DNA of 64,000 bases from Nocardia elegans NBRC 108235 (GCF_001612845.1 NZ_BDBF01000009.1:62001-126000); one strand, 5' to 3'. Counted from the stretch's first letter, positions 8,470-16,922 are shown. The notes: generated by a model from the letters alone, not told the origin. Made by a program: numbers and translations.

Positions 8470-9861
8470 TCAGCCGCGCACGATGCTCAGAATCTCGGTT
8501 ACGAGTGCGTCTACTTCCTCCTGCGAACGGGCCTCGACGTTGAGTCGCAACAGCGGCTCGGTGTTGGATGCGCGCAGATTGAACCACGCCTGTCCGGGCA
8601 GCCGCACGGTCACGCCGTCGAGCCGGTCGACCGATTGCGCGCGCCCTTCGAATGCGGTGACCACCGCCAGGGTTCGGTCCTGCGCATCCGCCACTGTGGA
8701 GTTGATCTCCCCGGACGCCGCGTATGTCGCATACGAGGACGCGAGCTCCGACATCGGCCGGTCTTTCTCACCCAGGGCAGCCAGCACGTGCAGAGCGGCC
8801 AGCATACCGGAGTCGGCACCCCAGAAGTCGCGGAAGTAGTAGTGCGCGGAGTGCTCGCCGCCGAAGATCGCGCCGGTCGAGGCCATCTGCTGCTTGATGA
8901 AGGAATGGCCGACGCGGGTGCGGACCGGCGTGCCGCCGAGTTCGGTGACCAGTTCGGGCACGGCCTGTGAGGTGATCAGATTGTGAATGATCGTGGCGCC
9001 CGGCTCTTTCGCCAGTTCGCGCTCCGCGACCAGCGCGGTGATGGCGGAGGGGGAGACCGGTTCGCCGCGCTCGTCGACGACGAAGCAGCGGTCGGCGTCA
9101 CCGTCGAACGCCAGGCCGATATCGGCGCCGGTCTCGCGGACGTACTTCTGCAGGTCGACCAGGTTCTTCGGATCCAGCGGGTTCGCTTCGTGATTGGGGA
9201 ACGATCCGTCGAGTTCGAAGTAGAGCGGGGCGATGGTCAGTTGCGGCACGGCGCCCAGCACGGCCGGGACCGTATAGCCGCCCATGCCGTTGCCCGCGTC
9301 CACGGCGATCTTCAGCGGCCGGATCGCGCCGAGATCGACCAGGCCGCGCAGGAATTCGGCGTAGGCCTCGAGCAAGTTCTGCTCGGTGGCGGTGCCGCGG
9401 GTGCCCGGCCCGGCGGGTACGCCGTCGACGAGTTCCTCGGCGATGGTCGCGAGCCCGGTCTCCTGGCCGACCGGCAGCGCGTTGGCCCGGCACAACTTGA
9501 TGCCGTTGTAGCGGGCGGGGTTGTGGCTGGCGGTGAACATCGCCCCGGGGCACTGCAGATGGCCGGAGGCGAAGTAGAGCTCGTCGGTGGAGGCGAGCCC
9601 GATGTGGACCACGTCGAGCCCCTGATCGAGGACGCCGTCGGCGAAGGCGGCGGCCAGTTCCGGAGAGGAGTCGCGCATATCGTGACCGATGACGATGCGC
9701 GTGGCGGGGGTGGTGTCGGTGTGCATCAGCCGGGCGAAGGCCGCGCCGACGTCGCGGACGAATTCCGCGTCGATCTGCTCTCCGACAACCCCGCGAACGT
9801 CGTATGCCTTGACAACTGCGTGAACGGACTCGGCAGACCGGGCGACTGTCATGACCAACAC
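8470..9861 (-). CDS. manB: Phosphomannomutase/phosphoglucomutase
   Basis: A 463-residue alpha-D-phosphohexomutase converting mannose-6-phosphate to mannose-1-phosphate through a phosphoserine. The active-site serine lies in FTASHNPARYNGIK near residue 108; the metal loop is AFDGDADRC near residue 255; the sugar-specificity loop is GGEHSAHYYF near residue 330; and the phosphate-binding loop is RASNTEPLLRLNVE near the C-terminus. All four domains are intact and the length matches M. tuberculosis PmmA. It starts at GTG 9861, or ATG three codons later. It heads manB-tobH-manA, which together with manC completes GDP-mannose synthesis. Confidence 0.93.
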   Translation of the reverse strand: MLVMTVARSAESVHAVVKAYDVRGVVGEQIDAEFVRDVGAAFARLMHTDTTPATRIVIGHDMRDSSPELAAAFADGVLDQGLDVVHIGLASTDELYFASGHLQCPGAMFTASHNPARYNGIKLCRANALPVGQETGLATIAEELVDGVPAGPGTRGTATEQNLLEAYAEFLRGLVDLGAIRPLKIAVDAGNGMGGYTVPAVLGAVPQLTIAPLYFELDGSFPNHEANPLDPKNLVDLQKYVRETGADIGLAFDGDADRCFVVDERGEPVSPSAITALVAERELAKEPGATIIHNLITSQAVPELVTELGGTPVRTRVGHSFIKQQMASTGAIFGGEHSAHYYFRDFWGADSGMLAALHVLAALGEKDRPMSELASSYATYAASGEINSTVADAQDRTLAVVTAFEGRAQSVDRLDGVTVRLPGQAWFNLRASNTEPLLRLNVEARSQEEVDALVTEILSIVRG

Positions 9862-9927
9862 CCTAATAGGGCCCCAGGCTCGGCCGGGCTTCAGGCCGGT
9901 CGCGCGTGTGGCGCGTGCGGTGCTGGC

Positions 9928-10326
9928 TCAGTTCGGGGGGTCGGGCAGCACCCGGAGATGGCCGCGGCGGCCGGTGCGGCCGGGCCGCTGGGGTCGCGCC
10001 GGCGGTGGGGAGTAGTCGCTGTAGCCGCGCTGCTCGGGTTCCGGCGCGCGCCGCCGCATACCGGCTTCGCGGACGGCCTCGGCCAATGCCGTCAGGTCGT
10101 CGTCGTCCGGTGTGCTGGAGGAGAATCCACCTTCGTGCCGGACCAGTTCCCAGCCCTTGGGGGCGGTGATGCGGGAGCCGTGGGTTTCGCACAGATCCCA
10201 GGAGTGCGGTTCGGCGACGGTGGCGAGGGGGCCGACGACTGCGGTGGAGTCCGAGTAGACATACGTGAGCGTCGCGACGGCCGGATTCTTGCAGCCTGGG
10301 CGGCAGCAACGACGCATGGGAATCAC
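9928..10326 (-). CDS. DUF3499 family protein with Cys/His motif
   Basis: A 132-residue actinobacterial protein of unknown function. The N-terminus has RRCCRPGCKNPAVATLTYVY followed by SWDLCETHGSRITAPKGWE: two Cys clusters plus a His, consistent with a small metal-binding fold; the C-terminal half is low-complexity, Arg/Pro-rich and probably disordered. The start is GTG 10326, preceded on the minus strand by TAGTCT and 7 nt, so it is probably leaderless. It lies just upstream of manB in the same direction and divergent from the zincin-like gene, an arrangement I recall from mycobacteria (Rv3258c/Rv3259). Confidence 0.82.
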   Translation of the reverse strand: MIPMRRCCRPGCKNPAVATLTYVYSDSTAVVGPLATVAEPHSWDLCETHGSRITAPKGWELVRHEGGFSSSTPDDDDLTALAEAVREAGMRRRAPEPEQRGYSDYSPPPARPQRPGRTGRRGHLRVLPDPPN

Positions 10327-10452
10327 ATCCAGCAGACTAACCCCCCGCGCCGTGTGTCGCAGACAGACACGCGGGCCGGTGCCCGGCCGGTTCGGGGTGC
10401 GCGGGGGCTCCGGCTCCGGGAGAGCACGTGGCCGCGCCCTCGGCGCGGTGAC

Positions 10453-10469
10453 TACTGTCGCAAGGTATG
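10453..10469 (+). promoter_or_regulatory. -10 box and leaderless start of the zincin-like gene
   Basis: TACTGT at 10453-10458 followed by 8 nt and ATG 10467. No ribosome binding site of usual strength. Confidence 0.45.
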
Positions 10470-10943
10470 ACCCGATCGAAGAGGCGGCCGGTGACGACCC
10501 GTTCGGTGGTTCGCCGCGGGCGCGGTGTGCGCGGACCGATGCTGCCGCCGTCGGCGCCCGCGCGCCGCACCCGCGGCCAGCAGTTCGACCGGCTGGTATT
10601 GGAGGCGTTCGCCCCTCTGGACGCCCGCTGGCACGATCGCCTGACCAAACTCGACATCGCGGTCGACGACGTCCCCAAGATCCGCCCGCTGCACCCGGAT
10701 TCGGTCACCTGGCCCGACGAGGTGGTCGCCGACGGCCCGGTCCCGCTCTCCCGCTTGGTTCCGGCCGGAGTGGACCGCCACAACGTAGCCACCCGAGCCC
10801 GAGTGGTCCTGTTCCGCAAACCCCTCGAACTCCGCGCCCACGACCCGGAAGACCTCCTGGACCTCCTCCGCGAAGTCCTGGTCCAGCAGATAGCCACCTA
10901 TCTGGGCGTCGACCCGGAGATCATCGACCCGACAGGGGAGTAG
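10467..10943 (+). CDS. Metallopeptidase-family (zincin-like) protein lacking HExxH
   Basis: A 158-residue protein. Residues 1-38 are basic and probably disordered; residues 39-158 match the small zincin-like metallopeptidase layout (FDRLVLEAFAPL, the RARVVLFRKPLELRAHDPEDL segment, a final helix). In active members that helix reads HExxHH before a Gly and acidic residues. Here the aligned segment is VQQIATYLGVDP (residues ~139-150), so both His and the Glu are replaced and zinc catalysis is not expected. It is transcribed divergently from the DUF3499 gene, probably from a leaderless promoter. Function is unknown; a binding or scaffold role is inference. Confidence 0.7.
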   Translation: MTRSKRRPVTTRSVVRRGRGVRGPMLPPSAPARRTRGQQFDRLVLEAFAPLDARWHDRLTKLDIAVDDVPKIRPLHPDSVTWPDEVVADGPVPLSRLVPAGVDRHNVATRARVVLFRKPLELRAHDPEDLLDLLREVLVQQIATYLGVDPEIIDPTGE

Positions 10944-10980
10944 GCGCGGAAGAACTGCCGGTCACCGCGTTCGCCGATGA

Positions 10981-11019
10981 GAACGAACGCCGGGCGACCA
11001 TGAACGAGTGCCGGGCGAC
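10981..11019. repeat. Imperfect 18-bp direct repeat, 21-bp period
   Basis: GAACGAACGCCGGGCGAC (10981-10998) and GAACGAGTGCCGGGCGAC (11002-11019). It lies in the 267-bp gap between two convergent genes, in which I see no gene. Confidence 0.6.
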
Positions 11020-11210
11020 TCACTTCCCGTCGCCCGCCCCGCTCCGCCGAAACGAAGCGAGGCGAACGGGGTGACCGGACAACAGATTTCGTGAGCACAT
11101 GGGTAACTCACCGGGTACATCCAGAACCCGACCAGGCCCACGACCGCCGGCCCGAAGCGAACCTCCCCCGGCTCTCACGGCACGCAAAATATCCGGAGAG
11201 GCGGGTGAGC

Positions 11211-11558
11211 TCAGCTGATGCCGCGCTTGAGGCGGCGGCGTTCGCGTTCGGACAGGCCGCCCCAGATCCCGAACCGCTCATCGTGCGCGAGTGCGTACTC
11301 CAGGCACTCGTCGCGGACCTCGCAGCCCATGCAGATCCGTTTGGCTTCCCTTGTGGAGCCGCCTTTTTCGGGGAAGAAGGCTTCCGGATCGGTTTGGGCG
11401 CACAGCGCCCGTTCCTGCCACTGTTCTTCGATGGTGTCGAACATCGCATCGAAGTCGGTGACGATGAGACTCAGCTGCGGTGGTTCGGGTTTGCGCTGGG
11501 TGCGCGCCCACTGCCCTCCCTGCGGAGTTCTGTTGAGCGATCCCGATTCGTTGTTCAC
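11211..11558 (-). CDS. whiB2: WhiB2-type iron-sulfur regulator
   Basis: WhiB-family protein, orthologue of WhmD/WhiB2 (Rv3260c), linked to septation and cell division in mycobacteria. Four cysteines form the [4Fe-4S] site: one in ERALCAQTDPEAFFP, then ICMGCEVRDEC. The family's GIWGGLSERERR turn and a basic RLKR tail for DNA contact follow. The start is uncertain: GTG 11558 has a GAGAGGGGGG stretch upstream and gives 115 residues; ATG 11681 would add 41 unconserved residues, and a shorter start within VTDFDAMFD is possible because the conserved part only begins near EEQWQERALC. A promoter-like pair lies far upstream, implying a long leader. Confidence 0.88.
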   Translation of the reverse strand: MNNESGSLNRTPQGGQWARTQRKPEPPQLSLIVTDFDAMFDTIEEQWQERALCAQTDPEAFFPEKGGSTREAKRICMGCEVRDECLEYALAHDERFGIWGGLSERERRRLKRGIS

Positions 11559-11869
11559 CGTGCTGCCCCCCTCTCGTTCGTCGTTCCGGCTGTCAGCGCA
11601 GTCGCTTGGTGCTGCGCATGCTGTGGAATCGGTTTGCGATACACCGCCCGGAATGCCCGACGGGGCCAGCTCCTCGGCCATCGCTCCGCCTCCTCACTGT
11701 GTGTTAGCGCAGAATGATTTTTCCGTCGGACCGGACGTGCCCACCGACGGTCCCACACCGCGACGTAGTCCCGCGGACATCCCCGAGCTTGTCGTTCCGA
11801 TGCGAACATGCGTTCGAAACGCGGTCTGCGCCAAAGGCTCTCGCGCGGACCCGGAATGACATGTCTGTG

Positions 11870-11899
11870 ATTAGACACGCCGGACGCGCCGATGGTCAA
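11870..11899 (-). promoter_or_regulatory. Candidate whiB2 promoter
   Basis: On the minus strand TTGACC (11899-11894), 18 nt, TCTAAT (11875-11870). Transcription would begin near 11863, about 300 nt before GTG 11558. The rest of the 11559-12026 gap holds no convincing gene. Confidence 0.5.
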
Positions 11900-12012
11900 G
11901 CTGCCGACACAATTCCGTTACTATCCGAGGCCGCCTTCGGCGCGGTTCGGTAACCCCGAAGTAGCAAATGACCAGCAAATACGCACTCGAACACCCGCTT
12001 CCGGGCACCGCA

Positions 12013-12029
12013 TAGGCTGTGCGGATGTG
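12013..12029 (+). promoter_or_regulatory. -10 box and leaderless start of fbiA
   Basis: TAGGCT at 12013-12018, 8 nt, then GTG 12027, the same hexamer and spacing as before wbbL. No ribosome binding site precedes the GTG. Confidence 0.5.
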
Positions 12030-13040
12030 ACTGGAGAACAAGCGGACATCGCGGCCGAGATCGAGCGGATTGATCGTAAACCGCGCATTGCGGTGTTGGT
12101 CGGTGGAGTCGGCGGCGCGCGCTTCTTACAAGGTGTGCGGGAACTGCTGCCGGAAGCAGATGTAACGGCGCTGGTGAACGTCGGCGACGACGTCTGGATG
12201 CACGGTTTACGCATCTGTCCCGACCTGGACACCTGCATGTACACGCTGGGTGGGGGTATCGATACCGAGCGCGGCTGGGGGCGCGTCGGGGAAACCTGGC
12301 ACGCCAAGGAGGAACTGGCGAAATACCACGCGCAACCGGATTGGTTCGGACTCGGAGATCGCGATATCGCGACGCATCTGGTGCGCAGTGAAATGCTGCG
12401 CGCGGGATACCCGCTCTCGGCGGTTACCGAAGCTCTGTGCAATCGCTGGCAGCCCGGTGTGAAACTTCTCCCGGCGACCGACGATCGCTGCGAAACCCAT
12501 GTTGTGATCAGTGACCCCGACAACCCTGGCGAACGCCGCGCGATTCATTTCCAGGAGTGGTGGGTGCGGTACCGAGCAAACGTCGAGACCCATGGATTCG
12601 TCACAATCGGGGCGGATCAAGCCAAACCCGCCCCTGGTGTGACGGAAATCATAGAGGCTGCTGATGTGGTGCTGCTGGCACCCTCGAACCCCGTGGTGAG
12701 CATCGGTGCGATCCTCGCCGTGCCGGGTATCCGGGGCGCGCTGCGGACCACCTCCGCCAAAGTCGTCGGTTTATCGCCCGTGATCGGGGGAAAACCCTTG
12801 CGCGGCATGGCCGATGAATGCCTCGAGGTGATCGGCGTGGAAACCTCGGCCGAGGCCATCGGACGGCACTTCGGCGCCCGGTCCGACACCGGCATCCTCG
12901 ACGGCTGGCTGATCCACTCGACCGACGAGGCCGACGTACCGGGTGTGGAGGTGCGCAGCGTGCCGCTGCTGATGACCGATCCCGCCGCCACCGCCGCGAT
13001 GGTGCGGGAAGCGCTCGATCTCGCGGGAGTGCCGGCATGA
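12027..13040 (+). CDS. fbiA: 2-phospho-L-lactate/phosphoenolpyruvate transferase (coenzyme F420 synthesis)
   Basis: A 337-residue CofD-family enzyme that joins the activated phospho-C3 unit (from FbiD) to the deazaflavin Fo, making (dehydro-)F420-0 in the cytosol. The substrate site is seen in [19 protein letters not shown] near residue 20; [19 protein letters not shown] and [14 protein letters not shown] follow, all typical of FbiA. Further on, [14 protein letters not shown] and [18 protein letters not shown] build the Fo-binding cleft. GTG 12027 is preferred over upstream starts because of the leaderless promoter geometry and because length then matches mycobacterial FbiA (~331). The stop overlaps the fbiB ATG (ATGA). 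Confidence 0.92.
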   Translation: MTGEQADIAAEIERIDRKPRIAVLVGGVGGARFLQGVRELLPEADVTALVNVGDDVWMHGLRICPDLDTCMYTLGGGIDTERGWGRVGETWHAKEELAKYHAQPDWFGLGDRDIATHLVRSEMLRAGYPLSAVTEALCNRWQPGVKLLPATDDRCETHVVISDPDNPGERRAIHFQEWWVRYRANVETHGFVTIGADQAKPAPGVTEIIEAADVVLLAPSNPVVSIGAILAVPGIRGALRTTSAKVVGLSPVIGGKPLRGMADECLEVIGVETSAEAIGRHFGARSDTGILDGWLIHSTDEADVPGVEVRSVPLLMTDPAATAAMVREALDLAGVPA

Positions 13041-14470
13041 GCGATCAGGCGCGGAGGCGGGAGCGGAGCGTAACCACGCGGCACCCAGCTCATACCGAAA
13101 ATGAGCACAGCATGAGCGATCAGGAGCGAAACACCGATCACGCGCCCGGCGGGGAGATCCGGATCATCCCGGTGCCGGGGCTGCCGGAATTCCGGCCGGG
13201 CGACGATGTCGCGGAACATATTGCGGCCCAGGCTCCTTGGCTCGCCGACGGGGACGTGCTGGTCGTGACCAGCAAGATCGTCGCCAAGGCCGAGGGCCGC
13301 ATCGTCGAGGCGCCGCGGGATCCGGACGAGCGCGACGCGGTGCGACGGAAACTGGTCGATGCCGAGGCGGTGCGGGTGTTGGCGCGCAAGGGCCGCACCC
13401 TCATCACCGAGAATCACCTCGGCATCGTGCAGGCCGCTTCCGGCGTGGACGGCTCGAATGTGGAACAGGGCGAATTGGTCCTGCTGCCAACCGATCCCGA
13501 CGCCAGCGCGAAGGCGTTGCGGGCGGCATTGGCCCAGCGCCTCGGCGTCGACGTCGCGGTGGTGATCACCGACACCATGGGTCGCGCCTGGCGCATCGGG
13601 CAGACCGATGCCGCGATCGGCGCCGCCGGCCTGCGCGTCGTGCACGACTACGCCGGCGCGGTCGACGGGCAGGGTAACGAGTTGCAGGTCACCCAGGTGG
13701 CGGTGGCCGACGAACTCGCTGCCGCAGCGGATCTCGCGAAGGGCAAGCTGGGCGGGGTGCCGGTCGCGGTCGTGCGCGGGCTGACTCCGCACGACGACGG
13801 ATCCACCGCCAGGGATCTGCTGCGCGGCGGCGAGGAGGATCTGTTCTGGCTCGGCACCGCCGAGGCGATCGAGCGTGGCCATCGGGAAGCGCTGCTGTTG
13901 CGCCGCTCGGTGCGGACCTTCGCCGAGATCCCGGTCGATCCCGAGGTGATCCGGGCCGCGGTCGGCGACGCGCTCACCGCGCCGGCGCCGCATCACACCC
14001 GGCCGGTTCGCTTCGTCTGGGTGCGGCAGCCGGAGCTGCGCGCGCGACTGCTGACTTCGATGGCGGCGCAATGGCGGGACGATCTCGGTGGCGACGGCCT
14101 CGATCCCGAGCGGGTGGAGCGCCGGGTCGCGCGCGGCCGGATTCTGTTCGAGGCCCCGGAGGTGATCATCCCGTTCTGTGTCCCCGACGGCGCGCACGAC
14201 TATCCGGACGAGCGCCGCCGTGCCGCCGAATCGACCATGTTCACCGTCGCGGTGGGCGCGGCTGTGCAGGGACTGCTGGTCGGCCTGGCCACGCGGGGCG
14301 TCGGCAGCTGCTGGATCGGCTCGACCATCTTCGCGCCCGAGGTGACCCGCGAGGTGCTGGGGCTGGCGCCGGACTGGAATCCGTTGGGCGCCATAGCCGT
14401 CGGCTATCCCGAGGAGGAGCTTTCGCCGCGCCCGCCGCGCGAGGCGGGAACGGGTCTGGTCGAGTTGTGA
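13037..14470 (+). CDS. fbiB: Coenzyme F420:L-glutamate ligase with C-terminal FMN reductase domain
   Basis: Bifunctional FbiB: residues ~30-275 are the CofE-like ligase adding gamma-glutamates to F420-0 ([16 protein letters not shown], then [19 protein letters not shown]), and residues ~280-477 the nitroreductase-fold domain reducing dehydro-F420-0 with FMNH2 ([38 protein letters not shown]). ATG 13037 overlaps the fbiA stop. A second ATG with the same codons MSDQ lies exactly 75 nt downstream at 13112 and gives 452 residues, close to the mycobacterial 448. Residues 1-25 therefore look like an inserted extension. Confidence 0.92.
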   Translation: MSDQARRRERSVTTRHPAHTENEHSMSDQERNTDHAPGGEIRIIPVPGLPEFRPGDDVAEHIAAQAPWLADGDVLVVTSKIVAKAEGRIVEAPRDPDERDAVRRKLVDAEAVRVLARKGRTLITENHLGIVQAASGVDGSNVEQGELVLLPTDPDASAKALRAALAQRLGVDVAVVITDTMGRAWRIGQTDAAIGAAGLRVVHDYAGAVDGQGNELQVTQVAVADELAAAADLAKGKLGGVPVAVVRGLTPHDDGSTARDLLRGGEEDLFWLGTAEAIERGHREALLLRRSVRTFAEIPVDPEVIRAAVGDALTAPAPHHTRPVRFVWVRQPELRARLLTSMAAQWRDDLGGDGLDPERVERRVARGRILFEAPEVIIPFCVPDGAHDYPDERRRAAESTMFTVAVGAAVQGLLVGLATRGVGSCWIGSTIFAPEVTREVLGLAPDWNPLGAIAVGYPEEELSPRPPREAGTGLVEL

Positions 14471-14985
14471 GTACCGAGTCGCTGCACGCCTCGGCCACCG
14501 AGCTGCTCGAAAACTGGAAGCCCGCGACGCATCCGGAACAGTCCGTGCGCGAGGCGATGCTGGCGTTCCTGGGGTCGGCTCCGCGCGGGTGTCTGCGCGA
14601 ACACGCACCCGGCCACATCACCGCGTCGGCGGTGGTGTTCTCCTACGACGAGCGTGAGGTGCTGTTGACGCTGCACCCGCGGGTCGGCCGGTGGATCCAG
14701 CTGGGCGGTCACTGCGAGCCGGGGGACGAGACCGTCGTCGACGCCGCGTTGCGGGAGGCGACCGAGGAGTCCGGGATCGCCGGGCTGGAGGTCGAACCCG
14801 GCCTGTACGGCGCGCAGGCCCATCCGATCACCTGCTCGCTGGGGGTGCCGACCCGCCATCTGGATCTGCTGTTCAAGATCCGGGCTCCGCGCGGCGCGGT
14901 GCCGGTGCGCAGTGCGGAGTCGACTGATCTGCGGTGGTGGCCGGTCGACGCGCTGCCCGCCGATTCGGACGTGCTGTTGCGCTGA
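14467..14985 (+). CDS. NUDIX hydrolase
   Basis: A 172-residue pyrophosphohydrolase of unknown substrate. The Nudix box is [25 protein letters not shown] in sequence order (about residues 78-102), with the REATEESGI metal-binding helix intact. One extra residue (Asp) lies in the GHCEPGDE loop compared with the strict G-x5-E spacing. GTG 14467 overlaps the fbiB stop (GTGA), so it is the third gene of a coupled fbiA-fbiB-nudix unit. Its place suggests house-cleaning of a phosphorylated or nucleotide by-product of F420 synthesis, but that is inference from context only. Confidence 0.85.
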   Translation: MSTESLHASATELLENWKPATHPEQSVREAMLAFLGSAPRGCLREHAPGHITASAVVFSYDEREVLLTLHPRVGRWIQLGGHCEPGDETVVDAALREATEESGIAGLEVEPGLYGAQAHPITCSLGVPTRHLDLLFKIRAPRGAVPVRSAESTDLRWWPVDALPADSDVLLR

Positions 14986-15079
14986 TCCAGCTTTCGCCGA
15001 CGGGGCGGGTCGCCGAACGGCATCCGTCCCGCCCGGCCGCCGCGCGGTCACAACGCGTTTACAAATCGGCAAAAATGTA

Positions 15080-15124
15080 TAGACACCCGACAGGCATCGG
15101 CATATTGTCCACGGTAATGGTTAC
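15080..15124 (+). promoter_or_regulatory. Candidate alkB1 promoter with operator
   Basis: TAGACA (15080-15085), 17 nt, TATTGT (15103-15108), placing the start near 15115. GTAATgGTTAC (15114-15124), a near-perfect inverted repeat, overlaps that start. A 6-bp inverted repeat CCACAT/ATGTGG (15125-15144) follows. The related GTAACgGTTAC lies before alkB2. Confidence 0.5.
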
Positions 15125-15168
15125 CCACATCACAGTAGATGTGGCAGCTGTATCGAATGGAGACGACG

Positions 15169-16395
15169 ATGTCGACCGAAGCCGGAACCGCCGACGGCCT
15201 GCTCGACTCGGGATGGCGTGACCGCAAGCGCTATATGTGGTTGTGGGGGTTGTTCGCCCCGACCGGGCTGTTCATCATCGGCCTACCGCTGATCTGGGGA
15301 TTCAACGAACTGGGCTGGCATACCCTCGCGAAAGTGCCGTTCTGGCTCGGCCCGATCCTGATCTATCTGGTCATTCCCGCCGCCGACCTGTTCTTCGGGG
15401 CCGACGGTGAGAATCCGCCGGACGAGGTCATGGAGTATCTGGAGAACGACCGGTACTACCGCTACCTCACCTACATCTACCTGCCGTTCCAGTACGCGTC
15501 GCTGGTCATGGCGTGCTACCTGATCACCGCGGACAACCTGAGCTGGCTCGGCATCGACGGCGGGCTCACCGTCGTGGACAAGATCGGCCTGGCCCTGACG
15601 GTCGGAATGATCGGCGGCATCGGAATCAACACCGCTCACGAACTCGGGCACAAGAAGGTCCATCTGGAACGCTGGCTGTCGCGCATCGCGCTGGCCCAGA
15701 CGTTCTACGGCCACTTCTACATCGAGCACAATCGCGGGCATCATGTGCGGGTTGCCACGCCGGAGGATCCCGCGAGTTCTCGTGTGGGCGAGACGTTCTG
15801 GGCGTTCTGGCCACGCACGGTCTGGGGCAGTCTGCGCTCCGCGTGGGGCCTCGAGCGCACCCGGCTGGAACGGCTCGGGAAGCGGCCGTGGAGTCTGCAC
15901 AACGATGTGCTCAGCGCGTGGGCGATGTCGCTGGTGCTGTACGCGGCGCTGGTGGCCGGCTTCGGCATCGAGGTCCTGCCGTATCTGGTGCTGCAGGCGG
16001 TGGTCGGCTTCAGTCTGCTGGAGGCGGTCAATTATCTGGAGCACTACGGTCTGCTGCGGCAGCGCACGGCCCGCGGCCGGTACGAGCGGCCGACACCGCG
16101 GCACAGCTGGAACAGCGACCACCTCGTCACCAACATCTTCCTGTACCACCTGCAGCGGCACAGCGATCACCACGCCTACCCCACCCGCCGCTACCAGACT
16201 CTGCGCAGTTGGGACGGCGCGCCGAATCTGCCGAGCGGTTACGCCAGCATGATCCTGCTCGCCTACTTCCCGCCGCTCTGGCGGCGCGTGATGGACAAGC
16301 GCGTTCTGGCCCACTACGACGGCGATCTCACGCTGGCGAATGTTCAGCCGAGCAAGCGGGACAAGGTCCTCGCGCGTTACCAGGAGGCACGGTGA
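15169..16395 (+). CDS. alkB1: Alkane 1-monooxygenase, first copy
   Basis: A 408-residue non-haem diiron membrane enzyme hydroxylating the terminal carbon of medium- to long-chain n-alkanes, taking electrons from rubredoxin. The histidine boxes are all present: HELGHKK near residue 160, EHNRGHH near residue 185 and LQRHSDHHA near residue 330; NYLEHYGL is the fourth AlkB signature. About six hydrophobic helices cluster in residues 25-125 and 245-285. ATG 15169 is used because GGAGACGACG precedes it; frames starting at 15139 add unrelated residues. It is the first gene of alkB1-rubA-rubB-tetR, with overlapping junctions that carry two small repeated reading frames. Confidence 0.95.
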   Translation: MSTEAGTADGLLDSGWRDRKRYMWLWGLFAPTGLFIIGLPLIWGFNELGWHTLAKVPFWLGPILIYLVIPAADLFFGADGENPPDEVMEYLENDRYYRYLTYIYLPFQYASLVMACYLITADNLSWLGIDGGLTVVDKIGLALTVGMIGGIGINTAHELGHKKVHLERWLSRIALAQTFYGHFYIEHNRGHHVRVATPEDPASSRVGETFWAFWPRTVWGSLRSAWGLERTRLERLGKRPWSLHNDVLSAWAMSLVLYAALVAGFGIEVLPYLVLQAVVGFSLLEAVNYLEHYGLLRQRTARGRYERPTPRHSWNSDHLVTNIFLYHLQRHSDHHAYPTRRYQTLRSWDGAPNLPSGYASMILLAYFPPLWRRVMDKRVLAHYDGDLTLANVQPSKRDKVLARYQEAR

Positions 16396-16463
16396 GCGAC
16401 AATCGCGCAGCGGCTCGACGTGCCGACCGGGTGCGGGTGTCCCGCATGACACAGGAGGGATGA
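16392..16463 (+). CDS. Small coupled reading frame 1 (23 residues), part of a duplicated ~75-nt unit
   Basis: Starts at a GTG overlapping the alkB1 stop (GTGA) and ends at a TGA overlapping the rubA start (TGATG). The predicted 23-residue peptide is very basic ([13 protein letters not shown]) with no hydrophobic stretch. A near-identical frame lies between rubA and rubB. Over the first 18 codons the two differ at four bases, three of them synonymous third positions. CAGGAGG inside the 3' end supplies the rubA ribosome binding site. It may be a real peptide, a translational coupler, or a short repetitive element that happens to stay open. I know of no described family. Confidence 0.45.
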   Translation: MSDNRAAARRADRVRVSRMTQEG

Positions 16464-16627
16464 TGGGGGCTTTTCGTTGCCCTGTCTGTGATTACGTGTA
16501 CGACGAGGCGAAAGGCGCTCCGCGGGAAGGGTTTCCAGCGGGCACGCCGTGGGACTCGGTGCCGGACGACTGGTGCTGCCCGGACTGCGGGGTGCGGGAG
16601 AAGATCGATTTCGAGGAGGCAGGGTGA
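16463..16627 (+). CDS. rubA: Rubredoxin, first copy
   Basis: A 54-residue AlkG-type rubredoxin carrying electrons from rubredoxin reductase to AlkB. One iron is held by two CxxC knuckles: FRCPVCDYVYDE and WCCPDCGVRE. The PWDSVPDDW segment between them is the conserved aromatic core. ATG 16463 is preferred to ATG 16460 because GGAGG at 16454-16458 is then properly spaced and the start overlaps the preceding small frame's TGA. No rubredoxin reductase gene is in the window; the NAD(P)H donor must be encoded elsewhere. Confidence 0.93.
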   Translation: MGAFRCPVCDYVYDEAKGAPREGFPAGTPWDSVPDDWCCPDCGVREKIDFEEAG

Positions 16628-16698
16628 GTGACAATCGCGGAGCGGCTCGCCGTGCCGATCGGGTGCGGGTGTCCCGCAAATTACAGGAGGCACGGTGA
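16624..16698 (+). CDS. Small coupled reading frame 2 (24 residues), second copy of the ~75-nt unit
   Basis: Starts at a GTG overlapping the rubA stop and ends in a TGA overlapping the rubB GTG (GTGA on both sides). The peptide again contains SDNR and [10 protein letters not shown], then ends KLQEAR instead of MTQEG. The sequence CAGGAGGCACGGTGA at its 3' end is the same as the alkB1/frame-1 junction at 16381-16395, so the repeated block includes the ribosome binding site and start context. It is far more similar to copy 1 than rubB is to rubA, arguing for later spread or conversion of the unit rather than inheritance from the rubredoxin duplication. Confidence 0.45.
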   Translation: MSDNRGAARRADRVRVSRKLQEAR

Positions 16699-16880
16699 GT
16701 CGGCCCTATCGGATTTTTCAGTGCATCCAGTGCGGCTTCGAATACGACGAGGAGCAGGGCTGGCCGGACGAGGGTATCGCCCCGGGAACGCGCTGGGAGG
16801 ACATTCCGGACGACTGGACATGTCCGGACTGCGGCGCGGCCAAGGCCGACTTCTTCATGGTCGAGATCGAACGTTCGTGA
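16695..16880 (+). CDS. rubB: Rubredoxin, second copy
   Basis: A 61-residue rubredoxin with both iron knuckles intact ([12 protein letters not shown] and [10 protein letters not shown]) and the WEDIPDDW core. It diverges clearly from rubA, as in mycobacterial and rhodococcal alk operons, where two types (AlkG1 and AlkG2) occur and only one type usually supports hydroxylation; I cannot tell from sequence which one does so here. GTG 16695 overlaps the preceding small frame and has AGGAGG upstream. The TetR gene follows after a short gap. Confidence 0.93.
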   Translation: MSRPYRIFQCIQCGFEYDEEQGWPDEGIAPGTRWEDIPDDWTCPDCGAAKADFFMVEIERS

Positions 16881-16922
16881 GTCGTTTTGACTGCGGAATC
16901 GACCCGTGACACCGTCGCGGGT

